Below the pieces are notes generated by a model. That model made no database searches. It saw only the letters and a program-made list of their open reading frames with translations, and was not told the origin of the DNA. DNA of 15,655 bases, from contig CAZHOL010000013.1 in NCBI GenBank assembly GCA_964534415.1, forward strand, positions 1-15,655, given 5' to 3'. The position numbers were made by a program, and so were the translations under genes. Shown here piece after piece: positions 5,659-11,946 of this stretch. How positions within the stretch are numbered: position 1 is the first letter of the stretch; every line of letters begins with the position of its first letter. Source of the stretch: CAYLNC01 sp964534415. GTDB lineage: Bacteria > Patescibacteriota > Minisyncoccia > Phycocordibacterales > JAACPR01.

Positions 5659-6558
5659 TTAATTTTTATTTAAAGCTTCTGCCCCTGCGATAATTTCCGC
5701 GACCTCCTGCGTAATGTTTGCCTGGCGTGCCCTGTTAAATGTTAATAATAAATCCGAAACCAATTCTGTCGCGTTATCGGTGGCATTTTTCATCGCCACC
5801 ATTCGCGAGCTATGCTCGGACGCGAGAGACTCGAGCATAATTTGAAGTAGAACATCATTGAGAAGTGTTGGTATGACTTTTTCTAGAACTCGTGCCTCTG
5901 AAGGTTCAAAAATATAAAGCGAAGAGACTTTTTTATCCGCATCATCCACCTCGACATGATCGCTGATGAAGTTTTGCGTTGCCTTTATACTTACCGGCAA
6001 TAGTTTTCTCGCTATTGGTTGATAATTTAATCTCTTCACGAATTCCGTGTAAATTGCAACCACTCTTTTATATTTCCCCGTCTCCAAAAATTGTCGCATC
6101 AAAAATTTTCTGAGTGAGATGACTTCTTCAATAGAAATTTCTTCACCGAATTCATGAAAGCTTGCGACGATTTTGAATCTGTTTCTGTTTGCAATTTTTT
6201 CAGCCTGCTTTCCAATTGTCACAACCTCGATGTTACCGCCGTGCTTCATTTTGTATTGATGAACCAATTTTGATACGTTCATGTTGTATGAACCACACAA
6301 ACCCTTGTTTGAAGCAAACACTACCAGCAAAGTTGCTTCGCCTGCCCCCAATTCTAACAACGGATGTTCAATCTCTCTTTCTTTAGCCAAGGTTTTCAAA
6401 ATAGCCAAAGCATATTTCGCATATTCTTTTGAACGCAACGACAAGTCGACCGCCTTTTTCATTTTTGCAATTGAAACCATCTCCATAGTTTTAGTAATTT
6501 TTTTAATATTACTAATCGAGGTGATTTTTTGTTTAATTGTTTTAATTTGCGTCGCCAT
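5659..6558 (-). CDS. atpG: ATP synthase F1 subunit gamma
   Basis: Rotor shaft of F1. The 299 aa show the two conserved helical ends that form the coiled coil inside the alpha3beta3 ring: the N-terminal IKTIKQKITSISNIKKITKT and MEMVSIAKMKKA, and the C-terminal LASEHSSRMVAMKNATDNA then LLLTFNRARQANITQEVAEI. The Rossmann-like middle contains the family's NKGLCGSYNMNV. Length and ends are typical. It is spaced 2 nt from atpA upstream and 4 nt from atpD downstream, with no separate promoter or Shine-Dalgarno, so it is read by coupling within the operon. Confidence 0.97.
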   Translation of the reverse strand: MATQIKTIKQKITSISNIKKITKTMEMVSIAKMKKAVDLSLRSKEYAKYALAILKTLAKEREIEHPLLELGAGEATLLVVFASNKGLCGSYNMNVSKLVHQYKMKHGGNIEVVTIGKQAEKIANRNRFKIVASFHEFGEEISIEEVISLRKFLMRQFLETGKYKRVVAIYTEFVKRLNYQPIARKLLPVSIKATQNFISDHVEVDDADKKVSSLYIFEPSEARVLEKVIPTLLNDVLLQIMLESLASEHSSRMVAMKNATDNATELVSDLLLTFNRARQANITQEVAEIIAGAEALNKN

Positions 6559-6560
6559 AA

Positions 6561-8054
6561 TTATTTTTTACTTTGCTTGAATTCTGAAATTGCATCGTGC
6601 AATTGCTGTTTCAATTCGTCTGTCCAATCTTTTTCGAGCGCGGTCATTAAATCTTTTTTTGAAGCGTCCAGAAAAGCGTGCAGCTCAATTTCCCAATTTC
6701 TAATCGCAGCCTTCTCAACATCATCCAGGAATCCATTATTCACCGCAAAAATACTTGCAACCTGTTTTGCAACTGGCACCGGAGCATATTGTGGTTGTTT
6801 TAAAACTTCAACTGTTTTTGCTCCACGGTCCAAAATCTTTCGGGTCTCTGGATCCAAATCAGAGTCAAATTGAGAGAAGCTTTCCAATTCACGATATTGC
6901 GCGAGTGACAATTTCATCGGACCAGCATTCTTCTTCATCGATTTAATTTGAGCGGACCCTCCGACACGAGAAACTGAAAATCCGACGTTAATGGCCGGCT
7001 TTATTCCCTTGTAGAACAAACTGGACTCGAGGAAAATTTGTCCGTCAGTAATTGAAATTACGTTTGTTGGAATATACGCTGAGATGTCGCCACCTTGCGT
7101 TTCGATAATTGGCAGTGCTGTTATGGATCCGCCACCCGCTTCGGCATTTCGACGACATGCACGCTCGAGCAATCGTGAGTGCAAATAGAAAACGTCTCCG
7201 GGATAGGCTTCACGACCAGGTGGACGTCGCAACAATAGAGAAATTTCTCGATATGCGTTCGCGTGTTTTGAAAGGTCGTCGTAAATAACTAAAACATCTT
7301 CGCCTTTTTCCATAAAATATTCCGCGATGGCGACTCCAGAATATGGCGCGAGATACAAAAGCGAAGCATTGTCTGAAGCACCGGCCAAAACCACAGTTGT
7401 GTATTCCATCGCTCCGCGCTTTTCCAATTCACTAACAACGCGCATAACTTTGGATTTCTTCTGTCCGATTGCAACATAGACACATTTTACTCCTTTGCCC
7501 TTCTGATTGATGATTGTATCGATTGCAAGCGCAGTTTTTCCGGTTTGTCTATCACCAATTATCAACTCTCTCTGTCCTCTACCAATTGGAACTAGAACGT
7601 CGATGACTTTCACTCCAGTTTGTAAAGGCACATCAACAGACTGTCGATCCATGACACCAGCGGCAACCCGCTCGATGAACATTTCTTTTTCGCCACGAAT
7701 TGCTTCGCGTCCATCCTGTGGCACGAGTAACGGATCTACAACACGTCCGAGAACTTCATCAGAAATATTTATGGACAAAATTTTTCCAGTTCTCTTGACC
7801 TTGTCACCCTCGCGTACTTTCGTGAAGTCTCCCAAAATAATCGCACCAATTGTGTCCTCCTCGAGGTTCAATGCCAAACCATACAAATTTTCTGAAAAAT
7901 ATATCATCTCGGATGACATACATCCCGACAATCCAGAAATTTTTGCGATTCCATCACTTACGGAAACAACAATTCCGAATTCTGTCGATTCTACTCCACC
8001 TTCAAACCCCTCAATTTTATCTTTCAGCTTTTTTATAATTGTATCTACTGACAT
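6561..8054 (-). CDS. atpA: ATP synthase F1 subunit alpha
   Basis: Non-catalytic nucleotide-binding subunit of F1. The 497 aa include the N-terminal delta/b-binding helix (IIKKLKDKIEGFEG), the beta-barrel (GIVVSVSDGIAKISGL), Walker A GDRQTGKT at 167-174, VLVIYDDLSKHANAYREISL (Walker B region, about 254-273) and GFSVSRVGGSAQIKSM, whose R373 is the arginine finger reaching the beta catalytic site. The C-terminal helical bundle is complete. It lies 3 nt after atpH and 2 nt before atpG. The ATG at 8054 is in an AT-rich context with no Shine-Dalgarno. Confidence 0.98.
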   Translation of the reverse strand: MSVDTIIKKLKDKIEGFEGGVESTEFGIVVSVSDGIAKISGLSGCMSSEMIYFSENLYGLALNLEEDTIGAIILGDFTKVREGDKVKRTGKILSINISDEVLGRVVDPLLVPQDGREAIRGEKEMFIERVAAGVMDRQSVDVPLQTGVKVIDVLVPIGRGQRELIIGDRQTGKTALAIDTIINQKGKGVKCVYVAIGQKKSKVMRVVSELEKRGAMEYTTVVLAGASDNASLLYLAPYSGVAIAEYFMEKGEDVLVIYDDLSKHANAYREISLLLRRPPGREAYPGDVFYLHSRLLERACRRNAEAGGGSITALPIIETQGGDISAYIPTNVISITDGQIFLESSLFYKGIKPAINVGFSVSRVGGSAQIKSMKKNAGPMKLSLAQYRELESFSQFDSDLDPETRKILDRGAKTVEVLKQPQYAPVPVAKQVASIFAVNNGFLDDVEKAAIRNWEIELHAFLDASKKDLMTALEKDWTDELKQQLHDAISEFKQSKK

Positions 8055-8057
8055 ATT

Positions 8058-8441
8058 TTAATTTGCGATTAATTCATCTTTTAATAACTTCAACTGATTT
8101 TTAATGCTGGCATCATAAATGAAACCCTTATACGTTGCCACAAAACCTCCAATTAAATCTGCATTTATTTTTTTAGCCATTTTTTTTGGCTCACCAAATT
8201 TTTTATGAATTTTTTCTAAAATACTTTTGTCATGTTCATCTGCAATTTCAATATCAAGTGTCTCGAATGAAACATCCATGTTATGAAGCCTCTCGAGGTG
8301 AGCAACTATTTGCGGCAACAGATTCATTAATCCCTCATCTCGTAAATACTCGACTAAAATATCTGCCAAATTATTATTGACTCGATTTTTTTCGAGCATC
8401 ACTTTATAGAATGATATTGCTATTTGTCTTGATGAAATCAT
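8058..8441 (-). CDS. atpH: ATP synthase F1 subunit delta (shortened)
   Basis: Joins the b-subunit stator to the top of F1. At 127 aa it is about 50 residues shorter than the usual delta (about 175-180 aa). The C-terminal region is clearly delta/OSCP: KKINADLIGGFVATYKGFIY, then DASIKNQLKLLKDELI. The N-terminal domain, normally a six-helix bundle of about 105 residues that binds the alpha N-terminus, is compressed to roughly 60-70 residues (MISSRQIAISFYKVMLEKN...). The start is supported by the 2-nt spacing to atpF and the absence of an upstream in-frame start before it. It is intact and in frame, so this is a reduced form rather than a pseudogene. Confidence 0.88.
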   Translation of the reverse strand: MISSRQIAISFYKVMLEKNRVNNNLADILVEYLRDEGLMNLLPQIVAHLERLHNMDVSFETLDIEIADEHDKSILEKIHKKFGEPKKMAKKINADLIGGFVATYKGFIYDASIKNQLKLLKDELIAN

Positions 8442-8443
8442 AT

Positions 8444-8950
8444 TTATATTTTTGCTTCAAAAGTATTTAGCGACTTCGAAATGATTTTTTCTTTTTCTGT
8501 TTTAGATAGATTCTCTTTCAAGACTTTCTCTACTCCAAACAAAATCATATCCGACAACTCTCTTTCAACTTTTTTTTCCATTTTCTTCTTTTGCTCTTCT
8601 AATTCTTTTTGGCCGTCTTTCAAAATGTTCTTTTTTGCTTTCTCTGCCTCAATTTCGGATTGAGAAATTATTTTGTCTCCGCTTTTCTGTGCATCACCAA
8701 TAATTTGATTGGCTTTGCTTTTCGCTTCATCAATTTTTTGTTTTTTAATTTCCTCTGCCTTGATCAAATCTTCGCGAGCTTTTTCTGCGTCATTGAGGCC
8801 CTGATCAATTTTTTGCTGCCGCTCATTGATAACCCTGAAAATCGGCTTGAACGCAAATTTCTTGAGAATTAGGAAAATAACAACAAAGTTAAAGAGGTTT
8901 GCTAGAGCAACCTGCCAATCGAAACCAATTTTTCCTAAAATTTCTAACAT
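8444..8950 (-). CDS. atpF: ATP synthase Fo subunit b
   Basis: Peripheral stalk. The 168 aa have one N-terminal membrane helix (about 15-32, ALANLFNFVVIFLILKKFAF) and then a long, very charged coiled coil (residues about 40-145, Lys/Glu/Gln-rich with regular Ala), ending in a C-terminal segment that binds delta. The PIFRVINERQQKI juncture after the membrane helix is typical of bacterial b. Only one b-type gene is present, so a homodimer is expected rather than a b/b' pair. It follows atpE by 3 nt and precedes atpH by 2 nt. Confidence 0.95.
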   Translation of the reverse strand: MLEILGKIGFDWQVALANLFNFVVIFLILKKFAFKPIFRVINERQQKIDQGLNDAEKAREDLIKAEEIKKQKIDEAKSKANQIIGDAQKSGDKIISQSEIEAEKAKKNILKDGQKELEEQKKKMEKKVERELSDMILFGVEKVLKENLSKTEKEKIISKSLNTFEAKI

Positions 8951-8953
8951 ATT

Positions 8954-9175
8954 TTATAACAAGAAGAATGCAACGAACGCATAAATGGCAGTTGATTCTG
9001 CGAGTGCGACTCCAATAATCATCTTTGGGAATATGTTGTTTGCCGCATCAGGATTTCTTCCAATCGCCTCTAATGCTTTACCAATAATGTAACCTTCACC
9101 CAAAGCTGAACCTGCCATAGCGATTGTCATTGTAATTGCTTTGGCTATTAATCGTGCTGACTCTAAATTATCCAT
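8954..9175 (-). CDS. atpE: ATP synthase Fo subunit c, two-carboxylate Na+-type motif
   Basis: Forms the rotating ion-carrying ring. The 73-aa hairpin has two membrane helices joined by a polar loop with R40-N41-P42 (usual R-Q-P). Ion-site residues: E27 in helix 1 (LGEGYIIGKALEA), and E60, S61, T62 and Y65 in helix 2 (LAESTAIYAF). The helix-2 motif E-S-T-x-x-Y is that of Na+-binding rings such as Ilyobacter tartaricus, in which the helix-1 position is Gln. Here that position is Glu, giving two carboxylates per site as described for the Fusobacterium nucleatum Na+ ring. The sequence therefore predicts Na+ binding; an H+-coupled ring cannot be excluded without the a-subunit channel. An 83-nt structured spacer separates it from atpB. 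Confidence 0.95.
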   Translation of the reverse strand: MDNLESARLIAKAITMTIAMAGSALGEGYIIGKALEAIGRNPDAANNIFPKMIIGVALAESTAIYAFVAFFLL

Positions 9176-9199
9176 AAAAAATAAATTAATCTAATAAAT

Positions 9200-9254
9200 G
9201 CAAAATTAAAATTTTGCTCTCTCAATTCTTTCGATGAAAAAATTGAAGGAGCAA
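9200..9254 (-). promoter_or_regulatory. Alternative hairpins in the atpB-atpE spacer
   Basis: In the transcript sense, the 14-nt arms 9254-9241 and 9227-9214 pair with one C-A mismatch and one G-U around a 13-nt loop. A second 7-bp hairpin (9200-9206 with 9211-9217, GCAAAAT/ATTTTGC) uses bases 9214-9217 of the first, so the two cannot fully form together. The 25 nt before the atpE ATG are AU-rich and unstructured. This is the only wide gap in the operon, upstream of the gene whose product is needed in most copies. Confidence 0.45.
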
Positions 9255-9258
9255 GATT

Positions 9259-10044
9259 CTATTTGGCGGGCTCCTCTTCCTTCAGAGCTAACATATAATA
9301 CGAAGTTACAAGAGCACCAAAAACTATTGCCTGCACAATTCCTGATAGCAATGACATAGCAGACCACGCAATCGGCACAAAATATGCGAAAGCTCCGAGC
9401 ATAAGCGCAGCAAGAACTTCACCAGCATACATGTTTCCAAAAAGACGAAGCGAAAGAGAAATAACTTTGGCAATTTCACCTACAATATCCAACAGGCCGA
9501 TCGCAAAATCAATTAAAGCCATTAAACCATCACCGATACCCTTTTTAAATCCCTGAAAAATTTCTTTGAACTTGAAAAACTTTCCAATGTGGCCAATTAC
9601 ACCCCAATCCTTGGCTGAAATAATATTAAGTACAACAACACAACCAACGGCTAAACCGAATGTTGTGTTGAAATCTGTTGTTGGAGAACGAAAGATTGGC
9701 GCACCATTAAATGTAATTGATGTTAATCCTGGAATCATTCCGATTAGGTTCGAAATAGCAACATAGACAAAAATCGTTGCGACCAGCGGGAAAATATATT
9801 GAGCGTTTTTTATATTTCCGGTAATCTGTGAAATTAACCCAAGCATTGCCTCGACAATCATTTCGATAAAAGTCTGCGTTTTATTCGGTCGGTGTTGAAA
9901 CTTTCTAATACTGAAATAACAGACGAGTGAAAGTAAAATTAATATGAGCAGAGAAAGTAGTGTGGTGTTTGTGATCTTGAATCCGCCGATGGATAGGATA
10001 GTGTCTGGGTGTATTGAAGTTAGTTCGCGGTCAAGTCTAAACAT
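9259..10044 (-). CDS. atpB: ATP synthase Fo subunit a
   Basis: Provides the two ion half-channels against the c-ring. The 261-aa membrane protein contains the essential arginine R200 in SLSLRLFGNMYAGE and the preceding segment LLDIVGEIAKVI. The C-terminal helix GIVQAIVFGALVTSYYMLAL has the expected Gln. Helices can be drawn at about 30-48, 84-108, 132-151, 172-195, 203-225 and 230-255. The N-terminus (MFRLDRELTSIHPDTILSIG) shows no cleavable signal. Length is normal. It lies 4 nt downstream of the small AtpI/AtpZ-like gene and upstream of the long spacer before atpE. Confidence 0.97.
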   Translation of the reverse strand: MFRLDRELTSIHPDTILSIGGFKITNTTLLSLLILILLSLVCYFSIRKFQHRPNKTQTFIEMIVEAMLGLISQITGNIKNAQYIFPLVATIFVYVAISNLIGMIPGLTSITFNGAPIFRSPTTDFNTTFGLAVGCVVVLNIISAKDWGVIGHIGKFFKFKEIFQGFKKGIGDGLMALIDFAIGLLDIVGEIAKVISLSLRLFGNMYAGEVLAALMLGAFAYFVPIAWSAMSLLSGIVQAIVFGALVTSYYMLALKEEEPAK

Positions 10045-10048
10045 AAAA

Positions 10049-10339
10049 TTACTTTTTAATATTTTCTAATTCTCGCGCCTGTTTGATTTGTGCGTTTAGG
10101 TCATTAAGAATTCTATTTTGCTTTTTATATTTCATTGCGACGATAAACCATGAAAAAACAAAAGATACGAAAAGAAAAATAGCGCTCCAATTCATGTCTG
10201 TGTTGGTGGCGCTAAATCTTTTTGCAAAATAGACAGCAATTACGGCAGGAATTCCAAAAATAAAAATCATTTCAAACATCAGCCAAAAAATCCTAGTAGT
10301 GAAGGCATCTCTTTTCTGTTCTAGTTCTTTGAGGTTCAT
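10049..10339 (-). CDS. AtpI/AtpZ-like two-helix membrane protein, first gene of the atp operon
   Basis: A 96-aa protein at the usual place of atpI or atpZ, which encode small membrane proteins implicated in c-ring assembly or divalent-cation supply. It has a charged N-terminus (NLKELEQKRDAFTTR), a first helix at about 17-39 (IFWLMFEMIFIFGIPAVIAV), a short polar loop (RFSATNTDMN) and a second helix at about 50-67. A basic amphipathic tail follows (MKYKKQNRILNDLNAQIKQA). Assignment rests on position, length and topology, not on a diagnostic motif. Start: ATG 10339, about 11 nt after the predicted transcription start. It overlaps nothing and is 4 nt from atpB. Confidence 0.7.
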   Translation of the reverse strand: MNLKELEQKRDAFTTRIFWLMFEMIFIFGIPAVIAVYFAKRFSATNTDMNWSAIFLFVSFVFSWFIVAMKYKKQNRILNDLNAQIKQARELENIKK

Positions 10340-10356
10340 ATCCCATTTAAAGGAAT

Positions 10357-10385
10357 ATTATAGCAAAAGGCACAGAAATTCTCAA
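10357..10385 (-). promoter_or_regulatory. Promoter of the ATP synthase operon
   Basis: On the minus strand: TTGAGA (10380-10385), 17-nt spacer, consensus TATAAT (10357-10362). The start is expected near 10350, giving an 11-nt leader without a clear Shine-Dalgarno. This is the best-formed promoter among the core genes. Confidence 0.7.
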
Positions 10386-10407
10386 AATCATCACGATGTA
10401 TCTACAT

Positions 10408-10436
10408 TTGACATATCAAAATAATTAATGTAGTGT
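10408..10436 (+). promoter_or_regulatory. Promoter of the 114-aa gene
   Basis: A perfect TTGACA (10408-10413), 17-nt spacer, TAGTGT (10431-10436). It is divergent from the atp promoter, with the -35 boxes 22 nt apart. The leader is about 36 nt. Confidence 0.55.
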
Positions 10437-10478
10437 CTTAGCTGAACTGTTCACAATTATAAAAACGAGGAGAGCACA

Positions 10479-10823
10479 ATGAATTCAACAGACAGTGTGA
10501 GACTTTTCAAAAAAGAGCTGAAGCGCATCAAAAGATTTGCGAATCAGGTTTACGCCTGCATCAACTTCAGCCAAAATGATGACATGGCCCTGCGCACCCA
10601 AGTTGTTGCGGCGTGTCTGTTCAAAAGAACACCGAAGATGAAAACTCCGCCTCGGGAACTCGGTGATGACCAAGAGCAAGAGTTCTATCTTCGGCTCATC
10701 GAGGCCGAGACACCGAGTGATATCATTCCGATTATCAAGTTGCTCGGAGTCGGCACTGAGATGTGGCGGGCAGCAGTCCGTCGCCTGAAGAACATGCTGA
10801 TGAATAAAGATGGCTGGGCTTAA
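10479..10823 (+). CDS. 114-aa charged helical protein, unknown function
   Basis: I do not recognise this family. The ATG at 10479 follows the Shine-Dalgarno GAGGAGAG (10467-10474). The soluble, mostly helical product starts with a basic helix (VRLFKKELKRIKRFANQVYA), passes a Pro-rich linker (RTPKMKTPPRELGDD) and ends in a helical unit LRLIEAETPSDIIPIIKLLG followed by TEMWRAAVRRLKNML. There is no signal or membrane segment. A hand count of 10681-10740 gives 28 G+C of 60, against 17-18 of 60 in two lines of the neighbouring permease gene. It has its own promoter and a strong terminator and lies between the atp promoter and the DUF4230 gene. Its C-terminal unit resembles that of the small protein at 11574-11849. 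Confidence 0.75.
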   Translation: MNSTDSVRLFKKELKRIKRFANQVYACINFSQNDDMALRTQVVAACLFKRTPKMKTPPRELGDDQEQEFYLRLIEAETPSDIIPIIKLLGVGTEMWRAAVRRLKNMLMNKDGWA

Positions 10824-10843
10824 CCCACTCGCTTCATTCTCAC

Positions 10844-10871
10844 CCGGACGCTTACACGCGTCCGGCTTTTT
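10844..10871 (+). terminator. Intrinsic terminator of the 114-aa gene
   Basis: A perfect 8-bp stem CCGGACGC (10844-10851) / GCGTCCGG (10858-10865), 6-nt loop, five T (10867-10871). The T run overlaps the stop codon of the convergent DUF4230 gene. Confidence 0.88.
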
Positions 10872-11463
10872 ATTTACACTCCCCTCTTTCAATATTCAAA
10901 TTAACTTCCTCAAATCCAGTGCTTTTGAAAAGCGTGACGAATTGTTTTCGCAAATTTTCTGAAGCCGTCTCGAAAATTCCCGACTCACATGCGGCTTGAC
11001 GAATCTTTTGCTCAGCAAGGACGCGTGTTTCGGTTTCCAAGTTTGGGTCGCCCTTGGTCAACCATCCTAGTTTTCGATCATACACCCTAGTTTTTTCTCC
11101 GTCTAATTTCGTCACCAAAATTTCTGATGCTGGCAATTTTACATTTAAAACTTGCCCACTTATGTCTATGTCGTCTGCGGTTACTTTCGATAAATCAAAA
11201 CCAGCAATCACCTGCCCATGGGCAATCAACAATATCCTATCTCCAAACAAAATATTTTGAAGTAAATTTCCGGCGCTACCAGCTTCAATAATTTTTTCAA
11301 TGTTGAATGATGCCGTTTCAATTCTATTCAAAGAAGTTATTTCATGGACCACAGCGGACTGATCGGCGTTAAAAAACTTTTTAAATCCAAACATGTTTGA
11401 ATATTTAGAAAGTGAAGCGACAAGAATAATAATTACGACAGCAATTAGAATAATTTTTTTCAT
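10870..11463 (-). CDS. DUF4230 membrane-anchored protein
   Basis: The 197-aa protein has an N-terminal membrane anchor (KKIILIAVVIIILVASL, residues 2-18) and an extracytoplasmic domain matching DUF4230 as I remember it: EITSLNRIETASFNIEKII (about 41-59), LLIAHGQVIAGFDLSKV, KLPASEILVTKLDGEKTRVY, GDPNLETETRVLAEQKIRQA and a C-terminal FKSTGFEEVNLNIE. The biochemical function of DUF4230 is unknown; it is common in Firmicutes and Patescibacteria. A conserved Cys (AACESGIF) is present. It is divergent from the small gene at 11574, with a palindrome between them. The ATG at 11463 has TATTAT 6 nt upstream and no Shine-Dalgarno. Confidence 0.85.
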   Translation of the reverse strand: MKKIILIAVVIIILVASLSKYSNMFGFKKFFNADQSAVVHEITSLNRIETASFNIEKIIEAGSAGNLLQNILFGDRILLIAHGQVIAGFDLSKVTADDIDISGQVLNVKLPASEILVTKLDGEKTRVYDRKLGWLTKGDPNLETETRVLAEQKIRQAACESGIFETASENLRKQFVTLFKSTGFEEVNLNIERGECK

Positions 11464-11469
11464 ATATTA

Positions 11470-11497
11470 ATAATATAAGATCGCAATGATTAGTCAA
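11470..11497 (-). promoter_or_regulatory. Promoter of the DUF4230 gene, leaderless geometry
   Basis: On the minus strand: TTGACT (11492-11497), 16-nt spacer, TATTAT (11470-11475), then 6 nt to the ATG at 11463. This is the clearest full leaderless promoter in the window; its -35 lies in the left arm of the palindrome 11489-11512. Confidence 0.65.
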
Positions 11498-11512
11498 AAG
11501 TTTTTGACTAAT
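11489..11512. repeat. 24-bp palindrome containing two divergent -35 boxes
   Basis: Left arm ATTAGTCAAAA (11489-11499), centre GT, right arm TTTTGACTAAT (11502-11512): 11 of 11 complementary positions. Each arm holds a TTGACT -35 box, one for the minus-strand DUF4230 gene and one for the plus-strand gene at 11574. The symmetry could be an operator for a dimeric regulator or simply two back-to-back -35 elements with similar flanks. Confidence 0.7.
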
Positions 11513-11532
11513 TTGAGTGAATGTAGTAAAAA
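11504..11532 (+). promoter_or_regulatory. Promoter of the 91-aa gene
   Basis: TTGACT (11504-11509), 17-nt spacer, TAAAAA (11527-11532). The -10 is weak. The leader is about 35 nt and includes CAGGAGAA before the ATG at 11574. Confidence 0.45.
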
Positions 11533-11573
11533 TTAGGGCTGAGGTTCTAGTTCAACAAAACAGGAGAAAAGTC

Positions 11574-11849
11574 ATGGCTAAAAAGCAGAGAGAGGACATT
11601 GTTGTCCTCAGAGTCAAGAAAACTGCATATCAAAAAGCGGCAGAAAATTGGCAATTTTCCAGGACCCCACAGGAAACCAGCGCCCGCTTGATTGAGTGGA
11701 TTGCTGTCTGTGAAACTCAGACCGAGCTCGATTCGATCTGGCTTCACTTGACCAAGGCGCGCGAGAAAGACGCTTTTCATCGCAGAATGGCTGAAATTAA
11801 AGAACGTGAGAAAGCGAAGCGAAAATTTCTTTCTCTCGTTCCAGAATGA
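11574..11849 (+). CDS. 91-aa basic helical protein, unknown function
   Basis: I do not recognise this family. The ATG at 11574 is chosen because AGGAGAA lies 6 nt upstream. A GTG at 11517 in the same frame would add 19 residues but lies within the promoter spacer and has no Shine-Dalgarno. The product starts MAKKQREDIVVLRVKKTAYQ, has a central helical unit ARLIEWIAVCETQTELDSIW running on to AREKDAFHRRM, and ends in a highly basic helix (KEREKAKRKFL). Basic ends suggest nucleic-acid or ribosome contact, which is only inference. The codon style is GC-richer, and it has its own promoter and a strong terminator. The central unit resembles the end of the 114-aa protein at 10479-10823. Confidence 0.72.
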   Translation: MAKKQREDIVVLRVKKTAYQKAAENWQFSRTPQETSARLIEWIAVCETQTELDSIWLHLTKAREKDAFHRRMAEIKEREKAKRKFLSLVPE

Positions 11850-11867
11850 CCCAGACCATTGGGCCCT

Positions 11868-11901
11868 GCCCCGCGCAGAATGCGCGGGGCTTATTTATTT
11901 C
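11868..11901 (+). terminator. Intrinsic terminator of the 91-aa gene
   Basis: A perfect 9-bp stem GCCCCGCGC (11868-11876) / GCGCGGGGC (11882-11890) with a 5-nt loop, followed by the T-rich TTATTTATTTC. Confidence 0.85.
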
Positions 11902-11910
11902 TTTTAAAAC

Positions 11911-11939
11911 TTCACAACAACCCCTAATCACGCTAATAT
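11911..11939 (+). promoter_or_regulatory. Promoter of the AI-2E permease gene, leaderless geometry
   Basis: TTCACA (11911-11916), 17-nt spacer, TAATAT (11934-11939), then 7 nt to the ATG at 11947. No Shine-Dalgarno. Confidence 0.5.
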
Positions 11940-11946
11940 AGAATAT

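Noticed and set aside
11517..11573. GTG start adding 19 residues to the 91-aa protein
   Set aside because: It lies in the promoter spacer and lacks a Shine-Dalgarno, whereas ATG 11574 has AGGAGAA at the right distance.
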